Assembly: GCF_004785645.1 (NCBI RefSeq)
Contig: NZ_SRPE01000003.1
Span: forward strand, 124,001-188,000
Direction: 5' to 3'
DNA from: Empedobacter tilapiae
Lineage (GTDB): Bacteria; Bacteroidota; Bacteroidia; Flavobacteriales; Weeksellaceae
DNA length: 64,000 nucleotides
Under the pieces are notes generated by a model, which worked only from the letters and a program-made list of their open reading frames with translations, searched no databases and was not told the origin of the DNA. Positions 25,908 to 33,693 of this stretch are shown in pieces; positions within the stretch are counted from its first letter, which is position 1; each line of letters opens with the position of its first letter. Both the position numbers and the translations under genes were made by a program.

Positions 25908-26414
25908 ATGAAGAAAAATAATCAAAATGTAGTTCAGTTATTTAAAATACTGAATATTACAATCGTTATTTTAATCATCCTAAACCTCATTATGTATACT
26001 GGTGTTTTACTTCACAAGTATCATTTTATACCACCTTATGTTGTTTCTATTTTTATAGGATTACTAGTTTATGTAAGTTATAAAAGTGGAAACCAGTTTT
26101 TTGCAATGGATACAAAAGGTGAAACAATAACCTTTGAAACAAAGAATGTTGGATTTTTATCATTCTTAGATTCAAAAAATAACAAAATCGATTTACCAAA
26201 GTATAAATTGATTAAGTATGATATTAAGAAAGGAATCTTTTCTAAAAATCTTATCTTTTATATTAATAGTAAAAAGAATCCGAACAGTTTAACAAAAATA
26301 AAGTTTCGTTTAGCATTTATTTCTAATCGGAATATTAATATTATCTTGACAGAATTAGATAAAATTGTAACATCTAATTGTACTATTAAAGATAATGTAG
26401 AAGTAGCTATTTAA
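25908..26414 (+). CDS. Hypothetical membrane protein between parE and parC, 168 aa
   Basis: I do not recognise this protein. It has two hydrophobic segments (about residues 17-37 and 42-58), giving a membrane hairpin. A Lys-rich region of alternating strands follows (about 65-155) that probably sits in the cytoplasm. The gene starts 39 bases after parE and ends one base before the parC ATG, so it is embedded in the topoisomerase IV operon and translationally close to parC. Base composition does not set it apart. A role in topoisomerase IV function is not indicated by any motif. Confidence 0.8.
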   Translation: MKKNNQNVVQLFKILNITIVILIILNLIMYTGVLLHKYHFIPPYVVSIFIGLLVYVSYKSGNQFFAMDTKGETITFETKNVGFLSFLDSKNNKIDLPKYKLIKYDIKKGIFSKNLIFYINSKKNPNSLTKIKFRLAFISNRNINIILTELDKIVTSNCTIKDNVEVAI

Positions 26415-26415
26415 C

Positions 26416-28980
26416 ATGATGCAAGACAACCAAGAGAGCATCAAGAAAGTTTCTGGTATGTACCAAGAATGGTTTCTTGATTATGCCTCTTATGTAATTT
26501 TAGAACGAGCAATTCCGTCGATTTATGATGGATTGAAGCCAGTTCAACGCAGAATATTACATTCTATGCGAGAATTGGAAGACGGACGATACAATAAAGT
26601 TGCTAATATTGTAGGAAATACAATGAAGTATCATCCACATGGTGATATGGCTATTTCTGATGCAATGGTACAAATTGGTCAAAAAGAATTGTTGATCGAT
26701 ATGCAAGGAAACTGGGGAAATACCTATACTGGCGACCGAGCGGCAGCATCACGTTATATCGAAGCTCGATTAACTAAATTTGCTTTAGAAGTTGTCTATA
26801 ATCCGAAAACTACAAAATGGCAACCGTCATATGATGGACGAAATAAAGAACCTATTGATCTTCCTATCAAATTTCCTTTGCTTTTAGCACAAGGAGTAGA
26901 AGGAATTGCAGTTGGTTTGTCAACAAAAATTTTACCTCATAATTTCAATGAATTAATTGATGCGTCAATTTTGCATTTAAAAGGAAAGAAATTTCAAGTT
27001 TTCCCAGACTTTTTAACTTCTGGATTGATTGATGTTTCGGACTATAATGATGGATTGCGCGGTGGTAAAGTTCGTATTCGTGCAAAGATTTTGCAAGAAG
27101 ACAAAACGACTTTAAAAATTACGGAAATTCCGTATGGAACAACGACAGGATCTTTGATTGATTCGGTTTTGAAAGCCAATGATAAAGGTAAAATCAAGAT
27201 TAAAAAAATTGAAGATAATACAGCTGCGGAAGTTGAGATTTTAATTCATCTTGTTCCTGGAAGTAGCCCTGATAAAACAATTGATGCGTTGTATGCATTT
27301 ACAGATTGTGAGATTTCAGTTTCACCAAATGCATGTGTGATTAATGAACAAACTCCTGAATTTTTAACAGTTTCTGAAATTTTAATTCACAATACAAACA
27401 ACACAGTTGAATTGTTGAAAAAAGAATTAGAAATCGAGTTGGACGAATTGCAAGAACAATGGCATTTTTCTTCATTGGAACGAATTTTTATTGAGAATAG
27501 AATTTATCACGATATCGAAGAAGAAGAAACTTGGGAAGGAGTTATTTCTGCCATTGACAAAGGTTTGAAACCACATATTGCGCATTTAATTCGTCCAGTT
27601 ACAGAAGAAGATATTACTCGTTTAACAGAAATTCGAATCAAACGTATTTCTAAATTTGATTTAGATAAAGCACAACAGTTTATTGAATCATTGGAAGAAA
27701 AAATTGAAAATGTAAAACATCACTTAGCAAATCTGATTGATTATGCGATTGATTATTTCAAAAATCTAAAAACAAAATACGGAAAAGGAAAAGAACGCAA
27801 AACGGAGATTAGAACATTTGATACGATTGATGCAACGAAGGTTGCGGTTGCTAATACACGTTTTTATGTCGATAGATCTGAAGGTTTCATTGGAACTTCA
27901 TTGAAAAAAGACGAATATTTATTCGAATGTTCTGATATTGATGATATTGTTGTTTTTAAACATGATGGCTCGATGATTGTGACAAAAGTTGATGCAAAAA
28001 CTTTTGTTGGAAAAGGAATTATTCATGTCGGAATTTGGCATAAAAACGACAAGCGTACTATTTATAATTTGATCTATCGTGATGGAAAAAATGGTCCGGC
28101 TTATCAAAAACGTTTTGCCGTTACAGGAATTACGCGTGATAAAGAATACGATTTAACAGCAGGAAACAAAGGTTCGGAAGTATTGTATTTTTCTGCAAAT
28201 CCAAATGGTGAGGCAGAAGTAGTATCAATTATTTTGAAAACACATCAACGAATCAAAAAGTTAAAATTCGATATTAATTTTGCTGATTTATCGATTAAGG
28301 GTCGTGCATCGAAAGGTAATTTAGTTACAAAATATCCAATCAAAAAAGTAGAATTGAAAGAGGAGGGAGTTTCGACTTTAGCGCCTCGTCAAATCTGGTT
28401 TGATACCGATACAAAACGTTTAAATGCAGATGGATTGGGACTTTTATTAGGTTCATTTAAAGGTGATGATAAAATTTTAACAATTAATAAAAAAGGTGAA
28501 GCAAAGTTAGTTTCGTTCGATTTGAGTAATCGTTTTGACGAAGATTTAGAAATTATCGAGAAATGGAAACCTGCAAAACCGATTTCTTGCGTGTATTATG
28601 ATGCAGAAAAAGATCGCTATTTTGTGAAACGATTCATTTTAGAAGATACATTTTCTCCACAAGCTTTTTATATGTTAGAAGATGGTAAATCATCTATTAA
28701 AGTTGTTTCGACAGATTATTTACCAGTTATTGAGTTGATTTTCCCGAAAGTAAAAGGTTTAGAAAAAGAACCAGAAGTTATAAATTTAGAAGAATTTATT
28801 ACAGTTAAAGGAATTAAAGCGCAAGGAAATCAATTGACAACTTATAAATTAAAACAAATTAATGTGTTGGAACCGCTTCCGTTCGAAGAGCCAGAAGAGC
28901 TAGAAGAAGAGGAAGAGCCTCAGCCAACCTTATTTGATGAGATTGATAATATAAATAAAGAAGAAAAAACAGAAGAATAA
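26416..28980 (+). CDS. parC: DNA topoisomerase IV subunit A
   Basis: This is the DNA-cleaving subunit, 854 residues. It begins with the winged-helix/tower region YASYVILERAIPSIYDGLKP (about 17-36). The active-site Tyr lies in AAASRYIEARL (about residue 115), and the quinolone-resistance-type region reads HPHGDMAISDAM (about 75-86). The C-terminal half is the beta-pinwheel DNA-wrapping domain, and the tail is strongly acidic. Start codons at 26416 and 26419 are both possible. The stop codon overlaps the rhomboid start by one base (TAATG). Confidence 0.95.
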   Translation: MMQDNQESIKKVSGMYQEWFLDYASYVILERAIPSIYDGLKPVQRRILHSMRELEDGRYNKVANIVGNTMKYHPHGDMAISDAMVQIGQKELLIDMQGNWGNTYTGDRAAASRYIEARLTKFALEVVYNPKTTKWQPSYDGRNKEPIDLPIKFPLLLAQGVEGIAVGLSTKILPHNFNELIDASILHLKGKKFQVFPDFLTSGLIDVSDYNDGLRGGKVRIRAKILQEDKTTLKITEIPYGTTTGSLIDSVLKANDKGKIKIKKIEDNTAAEVEILIHLVPGSSPDKTIDALYAFTDCEISVSPNACVINEQTPEFLTVSEILIHNTNNTVELLKKELEIELDELQEQWHFSSLERIFIENRIYHDIEEEETWEGVISAIDKGLKPHIAHLIRPVTEEDITRLTEIRIKRISKFDLDKAQQFIESLEEKIENVKHHLANLIDYAIDYFKNLKTKYGKGKERKTEIRTFDTIDATKVAVANTRFYVDRSEGFIGTSLKKDEYLFECSDIDDIVVFKHDGSMIVTKVDAKTFVGKGIIHVGIWHKNDKRTIYNLIYRDGKNGPAYQKRFAVTGITRDKEYDLTAGNKGSEVLYFSANPNGEAEVVSIILKTHQRIKKLKFDINFADLSIKGRASKGNLVTKYPIKKVELKEEGVSTLAPRQIWFDTDTKRLNADGLGLLLGSFKGDDKILTINKKGEAKLVSFDLSNRFDEDLEIIEKWKPAKPISCVYYDAEKDRYFVKRFILEDTFSPQAFYMLEDGKSSIKVVSTDYLPVIELIFPKVKGLEKEPEVINLEEFITVKGIKAQGNQLTTYKLKQINVLEPLPFEEPEELEEEEEPQPTLFDEIDNINKEEKTEE

Positions 28981-29687
28981 TGGGAGATATCTCAATTGTA
29001 GCATTAGCCGTAATTGGACTTAATGTTTTGATAAGTTGGAAAGGATTTAATGATTATGCATTCTTTGATAAATATAAATTTCAAGTAGGATCAATTTTAC
29101 ATCATAAAGAATATTATAGAATTTTAAGTTCTGGATTTTTGCATGTAGATTTTACACACTTATTGTTTAACATGTTAACCTTGTATTTTTTTGCGAATCC
29201 TGTTATCGGTTTTTTTGCAAGTCCAGAAGGGTTTTTATTTGGAGATTTTTCTAATGCGAAGATAAATGTAGGTTATGGAATGTTTCTTTTAGTGTTTTTA
29301 GCAGCTGTTATTGGAGGAAACCTTTTGTCTTTGTTAATTCATAAAAAAGAAAACTATTATTCTGCTGTAGGTGCTTCTGGAGGAGTAACAGGAATCCTAT
29401 TTGCAGCAATTGCAGCCTTTCCTGAAATGGAATTAAGATTATTTTTCGCACTTCCTATTCCAGCATGGATTTTTGCAATCTTATATTTAGGATACTCTGT
29501 ATATGGGATGAAAACGAATTTAGGAAATATCGGACACTCTGCCCATTTAGGTGGAGCAATTGTAGGAATGTTATCGGCAATAATAGCTTACCCAACGATT
29601 TTACAAATCAATACGTATTACATTTTAGGAATGATACTTCCGTTAATAGTTTTGTTTGTAATCATATTGAAAGAAAGTAGAAAATAG
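28980..29687 (+). CDS. Rhomboid family intramembrane serine protease
   Basis: This 235-residue membrane protein has about six hydrophobic segments. The catalytic serine is in GASGGVTG (about residue 131) and the catalytic histidine in GHSAHLGG (about 185), the rhomboid dyad; HVDFTHLLFNM (about 50-60) is the conserved loop-1/TM2 region. It should cleave transmembrane substrates in the inner membrane. It overlaps the parC stop codon, so it is the last gene of the topoisomerase IV operon. The substrate is unknown. Confidence 0.92.
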   Translation: MGDISIVALAVIGLNVLISWKGFNDYAFFDKYKFQVGSILHHKEYYRILSSGFLHVDFTHLLFNMLTLYFFANPVIGFFASPEGFLFGDFSNAKINVGYGMFLLVFLAAVIGGNLLSLLIHKKENYYSAVGASGGVTGILFAAIAAFPEMELRLFFALPIPAWIFAILYLGYSVYGMKTNLGNIGHSAHLGGAIVGMLSAIIAYPTILQINTYYILGMILPLIVLFVIILKESRK

Positions 29688-29704
29688 TAAAATAATCATA
29701 AAAG

Positions 29705-29736
29705 AAAAGCTTCAAATTCAATTTGAAGCTTTTTTT
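29705..29736. terminator. Bidirectional terminator
   Basis: Arms 29705-29718 and 29720-29733 are exact reverse complements (effective 12-bp stem, 5-nt loop), with a T run on the plus strand. It lies between convergent genes. Confidence 0.88.
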
Positions 29737-29762
29737 ATGATAATGAAATAGATTATATCTAA

Positions 29763-30395
29763 TTATAATACTCTTTTAACATATAAGAATTTTGGTCCCC
29801 AATATCTGTCATTTAAAGAAGACACCATAACGCCTTGAGAAGTAGATGAATGAATAAATTCAAGCACTCCATCCTTATTTCTTCCATGAACAATACCAAC
29901 ATGTGAAACTCTACCACGTCCTCTTGTAGCGAAGAAAACCAAATCTCCTTCTTTTGCTTCATCAGTACTTACTGTAAAACCTTCTCTTGCTTGATCAGCA
30001 GATACACGAGGTAAATTTTTATTAAAAGTTTCGAAAACATTTCTAACAAAGGCAGAGCAATCAATACCACTTCTTGTTGTGCCTCCGTATCGGTATGGAG
30101 TACCAATATATGTTTCAGCTTCTTTTAATAAAAATCCAGAAAATAATTCATTTGTTTCTTCTAAAACACTATTTAACACTACCATAGATTTTGCCTCGTC
30201 ATTAATTTCTATCGGAGTAACATCTAAATTGGCATGTTTGTTGATTATTTTAGCTTGAGCTTCAATTGCTCTTGGTTTCGGGATGAAACTTCTCGAAGAA
30301 TATTCTGTAGCTTCATTCACAGGAGTCAAAGAAGAACATGATGTAATAAACATCGTGCAAACAACTGCAGCTACACCTAATATCGATGCTTTCAT
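29763..30395 (-). CDS. NlpC/P60 family cell-wall endopeptidase, lipoprotein
   Basis: This 210-residue lipoprotein has its signal at residues 1-19 (lipobox ending ITSC). The C-terminal NlpC/P60 domain has catalytic Cys in GIDCSAFVR, His in RVSHVGIVHG and a third polar residue in FIHSS. It should cut peptide stems of peptidoglycan (gamma-D-Glu-diamino acid bonds), anchored in the envelope. I start at the ATG at 30395, because an in-frame upstream start at 30431 would put 12 polar residues ahead of a perfect lipoprotein signal. Confidence 0.92.
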   Translation of the reverse strand: MKASILGVAAVVCTMFITSCSSLTPVNEATEYSSRSFIPKPRAIEAQAKIINKHANLDVTPIEINDEAKSMVVLNSVLEETNELFSGFLLKEAETYIGTPYRYGGTTRSGIDCSAFVRNVFETFNKNLPRVSADQAREGFTVSTDEAKEGDLVFFATRGRGRVSHVGIVHGRNKDGVLEFIHSSTSQGVMVSSLNDRYWGPKFLYVKRVL

Positions 30396-30568
30396 ATATT
30401 GAGAATTCGTTTGTATAAATTTTAATAGCACCGCTAAAGTAATTGTTAAAAATATAACTCATTATATGTAAGAGTTGTTTTGACAAAAAATTAACTTCCT
30501 TAACATTTTTTAACATAAATTTTATTAAAAAAACTTTTGAATAAATTTGGAAGTATAAAAATAAGTTA

Positions 30569-30576
30569 TACATTTG
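30569..30576 (+). promoter_or_regulatory. -7 box of the first tRNA-Glu gene (TACATTTG)
   Basis: An exact TAnnTTTG match, with its last base 38 bases before the mature tRNA 5' end. Confidence 0.65.
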
Positions 30577-30613
30577 CACTCGCTTTTCACAACAAGTGGT
30601 TAAGCCGTCATGC

Positions 30614-30685
30614 GGCCCATTCGTCTAGTGGTTAGGACATCAGGTTTTCATCCTGGAAACAGGAGTTCGATTCTCCTATGGGCTA
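30614..30685 (+). tRNA. tRNA-Glu(UUC), variant 1
   Basis: A complete 72-base cloverleaf. The acceptor stem is GGCCCAT/ATGGGCT, the anticodon stem TCAGG/CCTGG has a TTTTCAT loop (anticodon TTC), and the T-loop is TTCGATT. CCA is not encoded. The arms differ from those of the three tRNA-Glu copies downstream although the anticodon is the same. Confidence 0.95.
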
Positions 30686-30742
30686 CATAAAAGTGTTTTA
30701 GAAAATTATTAAATTAATTTGGCGAGATAGAATTTTTGTTTA

Positions 30743-30750
30743 TATCTTTG
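30743..30750 (+). promoter_or_regulatory. -7 box of rpsT (TATCTTTG)
   Basis: An exact TAnnTTTG match, with its last base 30 bases before the rpsT ATG. Confidence 0.7.
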
Positions 30751-30779
30751 CCGAACTAAAATAGAAAGAGATTTAAGTT

Positions 30780-31034
30780 ATGGCAAATCATAAGTCAGCA
30801 TTAAAAAGAATTAGACAATCAGCGGTAAGACGCGATCGTAATAAATATTATCATAAATCAGCTCGTACAGCTATTAAAGCTTTAAGATCTGAGTCTGATA
30901 AAAATGAAGCAGAAACAGTTTTTCCAAAAGTTTCTTCAATGATTGATAAGTTAGCAAAAAGAAACATTATTCACAAGAATAAAGCTTCAAACTTAAAATC
31001 AAAGTTAGCGAAACATATTGCGGGATTAGCTTAA
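30780..31034 (+). CDS. rpsT: 30S ribosomal protein S20
   Basis: This 84-residue basic helical protein has the S20 N-terminus [14 protein letters not shown] and the C-terminal segment [16 protein letters not shown], and binds 16S rRNA early in 30S assembly. Length and charge are standard. A tRNA-Glu gene begins only 11 bases after the stop codon, without an intervening terminator or promoter, so rpsT and that tRNA are probably one transcript. Confidence 0.96.
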   Translation: MANHKSALKRIRQSAVRRDRNKYYHKSARTAIKALRSESDKNEAETVFPKVSSMIDKLAKRNIIHKNKASNLKSKLAKHIAGLA

Positions 31035-31045
31035 TAAAATAAAGT

Positions 31046-31117
31046 GGTCCCTTCGTCTATCGGTTAGGACACTAGATTTTCATTCTAGAAAGAGGGGTTC
31101 GATTCCCCTAGGGACTA
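31046..31117 (+). tRNA. tRNA-Glu(UUC), variant 2, copy A
   Basis: A complete 72-base cloverleaf with acceptor GGTCCCT/AGGGACT, anticodon stem CTAGA/TCTAG, anticodon TTC and no encoded CCA. It is identical to the copies at 31408 and 31576. It follows rpsT by 11 bases and is probably processed from its mRNA. Confidence 0.95.
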
Positions 31118-31131
31118 CAAATTAATAGATG

Positions 31132-31158
31132 GATTGCATTATTGCAATCTTTTTTTTC
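31132..31158 (+). terminator. Terminator after rpsT-tRNA-Glu copy A
   Basis: A 7-bp stem (31132-31138 with 31143-31149) with a TTAT loop, followed by eight or more T. Confidence 0.8.
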
Positions 31159-31164
31159 CTTGTT

Positions 31165-31340
31165 CATAGTTGTTGATGTTTTATTAAACAACCAGTAGAA
31201 TACTGTGTAAAGGAAATTGTTTTTTGTGTTTTGTTTGTAAAGGTTAATCATATTGTTTAGATGATTAATCGGGAATGAAAATGTCGCTGTATAATTCAAC
31301 TTGGTTCAAATTATTAGAATTATACATCGACTTTTCTACA
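31165..31340 (+). other. Structured spacer between tRNA-Glu copies A and B
   Basis: This 290-base gap contains no convincing gene but three successive inverted repeats. They are 31169-31174 with 31187-31192; 31242-31251 with 31261-31270 (one G-T pair); and 31283-31297 with 31317-31331 (14 pairs, one mismatch, T-rich afterwards). It could be a small structured RNA or folded remnant sequence; I see no promoter box for it. Confidence 0.35.
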
Positions 31341-31407
31341 ACTCCCAACACAAAATGACGTTCATTCAAAAAAAAGAATATTCGAATTAATTAATTCATT
31401 ATTAAGT

Positions 31408-31479
31408 GGTCCCTTCGTCTATCGGTTAGGACACTAGATTTTCATTCTAGAAAGAGGGGTTCGATTCCCCTAGGGACTA
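31408..31479 (+). tRNA. tRNA-Glu(UUC), variant 2, copy B
   Basis: Identical over its 72 bases to copies A and C. It shares short flanks with copy A (AAGT before, ACAAATT after), which suggests recent duplication. No TAnnTTTG box is visible directly upstream; a 14-bp palindrome (31384-31397) lies there instead. Confidence 0.95.
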
Positions 31480-31546
31480 CAAATTGACTTAATTAAAAAT
31501 TGTATAAAATTTTTCGAAAATTGTTTGGTAATAAAAAATAAACGTT

Positions 31547-31554
31547 TATTTTTG
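31547..31554 (+). promoter_or_regulatory. Promoter of tRNA-Glu copy C (TTTG...TATTTTTG)
   Basis: An exact -7 box with a TTTG about 19 bases upstream, the best-spaced -33/-7 pair in this tRNA cluster. Confidence 0.7.
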
Positions 31555-31575
31555 CACCACAATAATACGAAAGGA

Positions 31576-31647
31576 GGTCCCTTCGTCTATCGGTTAGGAC
31601 ACTAGATTTTCATTCTAGAAAGAGGGGTTCGATTCCCCTAGGGACTA
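31576..31647 (+). tRNA. tRNA-Glu(UUC), variant 2, copy C
   Basis: Identical to copies A and B over the 72-base tRNA. It has its own promoter and a strong palindromic terminator starting one base after the mature 3' end region. Confidence 0.95.
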
Positions 31648-31648
31648 C

Positions 31649-31679
31649 AAAAAAGCATTCAAATTTGAATGCTTTTTTT
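31649..31679 (+). terminator. Terminator of tRNA-Glu copy C
   Basis: A 30-bp perfect palindrome (31649-31663 with 31664-31678) with A6/T6 ends. Confidence 0.9.
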
Positions 31680-31722
31680 ATTTTGAAATAGTTTAGTTTA
31701 TATTGATTTTTTGTGATCAATA

Positions 31723-31760
31723 AAAAAGCGTTTGAGGAAAATAAACTTCAAACGCTTTTT
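31723..31760 (-). terminator. Terminator of the double ABC ATPase gene
   Basis: A 13-bp stem (31723-31735 with 31748-31760) around a 12-base loop, with a T run on the minus strand. Confidence 0.85.
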
Positions 31761-31779
31761 GCTTTTATACAGATTCCCT

Positions 31780-33483
31780 TTATAGCTTTGGAATCGCTTC
31801 TATTAATTCTTTAGTATAATTTGTTGTAGGATGTGCATAAACCTTGTCAGCATCGTCCAATTCTTTCATCTCTCCGTGTTGCATTACCAACAATTGATCA
31901 CTCATATATTTTACTACAGCCAAATCGTGTGAGATAAATATATAAGTAAAACTAAACTCCGTTTTTAAATCATTTAATAAATTCAAAACTTGTGCTTGAA
32001 CAGAAACATCCAATGCAGAAACAGATTCGTCACAAATGATAAATTTTGGATTTAAAGCCAAAGCACGAGCGATCCCAATGCGTTGACGTTGTCCGCCAGA
32101 AAATTCGTGCGGATATTTGTTCAAATCTTGATCTGATAAACCTACTTTTTGTAAAAGAGACGAAGCTGTTTGTAATCGTTCAGTTTTATTCTGACCAATT
32201 TTATGCACTTGCATTGGCTCCGTAATAATTTGCGCAATAGTTTGACGAGGATTCAAACTTGAATATGGATCTTGGAAAATAATCTGAATTTCTCTTCTTA
32301 ATTTACGAATTTCCTCTTTTTTCAGTTTCGTGATATCTAAACCATTATAATAAATTTCACCAGCAGTTGGTTTTTCCAATAGCAAAACCGTTCTACTCAA
32401 AGTTGTTTTTCCAGAACCCGATTCACCAACCAAGCCCATTGTTTCACCAGGATAAACTTTGAATGAAATATTATCTACAGCTTTTACATTCGGGATTGTT
32501 GCATTTCCAAATAAAGTTGATGGATAGAAATATTTCTTCAAATTCTTAACCTCTAAAATTGGAGGATTTGAATAAACTTTTTCGTGAAAAGCTTCGCGTT
32601 CTTCTTCTGTATAGATTTCAGTTTCGAAATTTGGATTTTCTAAGAAGTCTTTCACCGTAGGTAAACGTTTCGCGCGTTCATCCAATCGAGGTCGACAAGC
32701 GATTAAGCCTTTTGTATAATTTTCTTTCGGATGATTAAAAATTGTTTCTACATTTCCTTGTTCCACAACATCACCACGAAACATCACCAAAACTTCTTCA
32801 CAAACATTAGCAATCACGCCCAAATCGTGAGAAATAAACAACATGCTCATGTTATTTTTTTCTTGTAATTCTTTCAATAAATCTAACGTCGCTTTTTGTA
32901 CTGTAACGTCCAAAGCAGTTGTTGGTTCATCGGCAATCAATAATTTTGGTTCGCAAGAAATCGCCATTGCAATCATTACACGTTGCTTTTGTCCACCAGA
33001 TAATTCGTGCGGATAGGCTTTATAAATACGTTCGGGATTTGGTAATTTTACTTGTTCAAAAAAATGAAGAACTTTCTTTTTAGCTTCTTCTTTCGATAAA
33101 TTTTGATGCAAACGAATCGCTTCCTCCACTTGTTCCCCGCAACGTAAACTTGGATTTAGAGAAGTCATTGGTTCTTGAAAAATCATTCCTATTTCATTTC
33201 CTCTTATTTTTTCCAGTTCTTTAGACGAGAGCTTGAGTAAATCGATCATTTTATCATCTTGACGAAAAAGAATTTCACTTTCGGGATGAATTGTTGCATT
33301 TGGTGACAATAAACCCATAATTGCCAATGATGTTAATGATTTTCCAGAACCAGATTCTCCAACAATTCCTAATGTGTCACCTTGCTCTACTTTGAAATTG
33401 ATGTTATTCAAAACTTGTTTATCTCCAAAAGAAATCGATAAATTTTTGACCTCGATAATATAATGTAAATCTTGCTTTTGCAT
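31780..33483 (-). CDS. Peptide/nickel-type ABC transporter ATPase, two fused domains
   Basis: This 567-residue protein carries two complete ABC ATPase domains in one chain, like YejF or a DppD-DppF fusion. Each has Walker A GESGSGK (about residues 37-43 and 350-356), the signature LSGGQKQR or FSGGQRQR, Walker B (LLIADEPTTALD; FIICDESVSALD) and an H-loop (FISHDL). The second Walker B has DES instead of DEP. Each domain ends in the oligopeptide-specific extension. No permease or binding protein lies beside it, so the other subunits must be elsewhere. The likely role is import of oligopeptides across the inner membrane. Confidence 0.92.
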   Translation of the reverse strand: MQKQDLHYIIEVKNLSISFGDKQVLNNINFKVEQGDTLGIVGESGSGKSLTSLAIMGLLSPNATIHPESEILFRQDDKMIDLLKLSSKELEKIRGNEIGMIFQEPMTSLNPSLRCGEQVEEAIRLHQNLSKEEAKKKVLHFFEQVKLPNPERIYKAYPHELSGGQKQRVMIAMAISCEPKLLIADEPTTALDVTVQKATLDLLKELQEKNNMSMLFISHDLGVIANVCEEVLVMFRGDVVEQGNVETIFNHPKENYTKGLIACRPRLDERAKRLPTVKDFLENPNFETEIYTEEEREAFHEKVYSNPPILEVKNLKKYFYPSTLFGNATIPNVKAVDNISFKVYPGETMGLVGESGSGKTTLSRTVLLLEKPTAGEIYYNGLDITKLKKEEIRKLRREIQIIFQDPYSSLNPRQTIAQIITEPMQVHKIGQNKTERLQTASSLLQKVGLSDQDLNKYPHEFSGGQRQRIGIARALALNPKFIICDESVSALDVSVQAQVLNLLNDLKTEFSFTYIFISHDLAVVKYMSDQLLVMQHGEMKELDDADKVYAHPTTNYTKELIEAIPKL

Positions 33484-33681
33484 GGCAAATTATTGCTTGG
33501 TAAATGAAGTGGAAATTTAGTGATTTTTTAGTCATTTTCTTGAATCAATAATTTCTAAGATTTTATATTTATAAATTTTGTAATTTTGCTACGAATCAAA
33601 ACGTTGTGATTTTTAATTTTTTTTATTAATTTAGATGTATTGATTTACTGACTTATAAAAACTTATAACAAGTCAGTTTTT

Positions 33682-33689
33682 TAAATTCG
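33682..33689 (+). promoter_or_regulatory. Putative -7 box of the CBS membrane protein (TAAATTCG)
   Basis: One mismatch to TAnnTTTG. Its last base lies five bases before the A of the ATG at 33694, the same spacing as at era. Confidence 0.45.
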
Positions 33690-33693
33690 AAGA

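Noticed and set aside
31275-31358. 27-codon frame in the spacer between tRNA-Glu copies
   Set aside because: It is short, has no promoter box, and lies across a 14-pair hairpin that would mask it. Unlike the pheA leader, its composition is not meaningful.
30614-31647. tRNA repeats considered as an integration hot spot or island boundary
   Set aside because: No integrase, direct repeat of a tRNA 3' end beside foreign genes, or shift in composition is seen. The neighbours (rpsT, ABC ATPase) are core genes.
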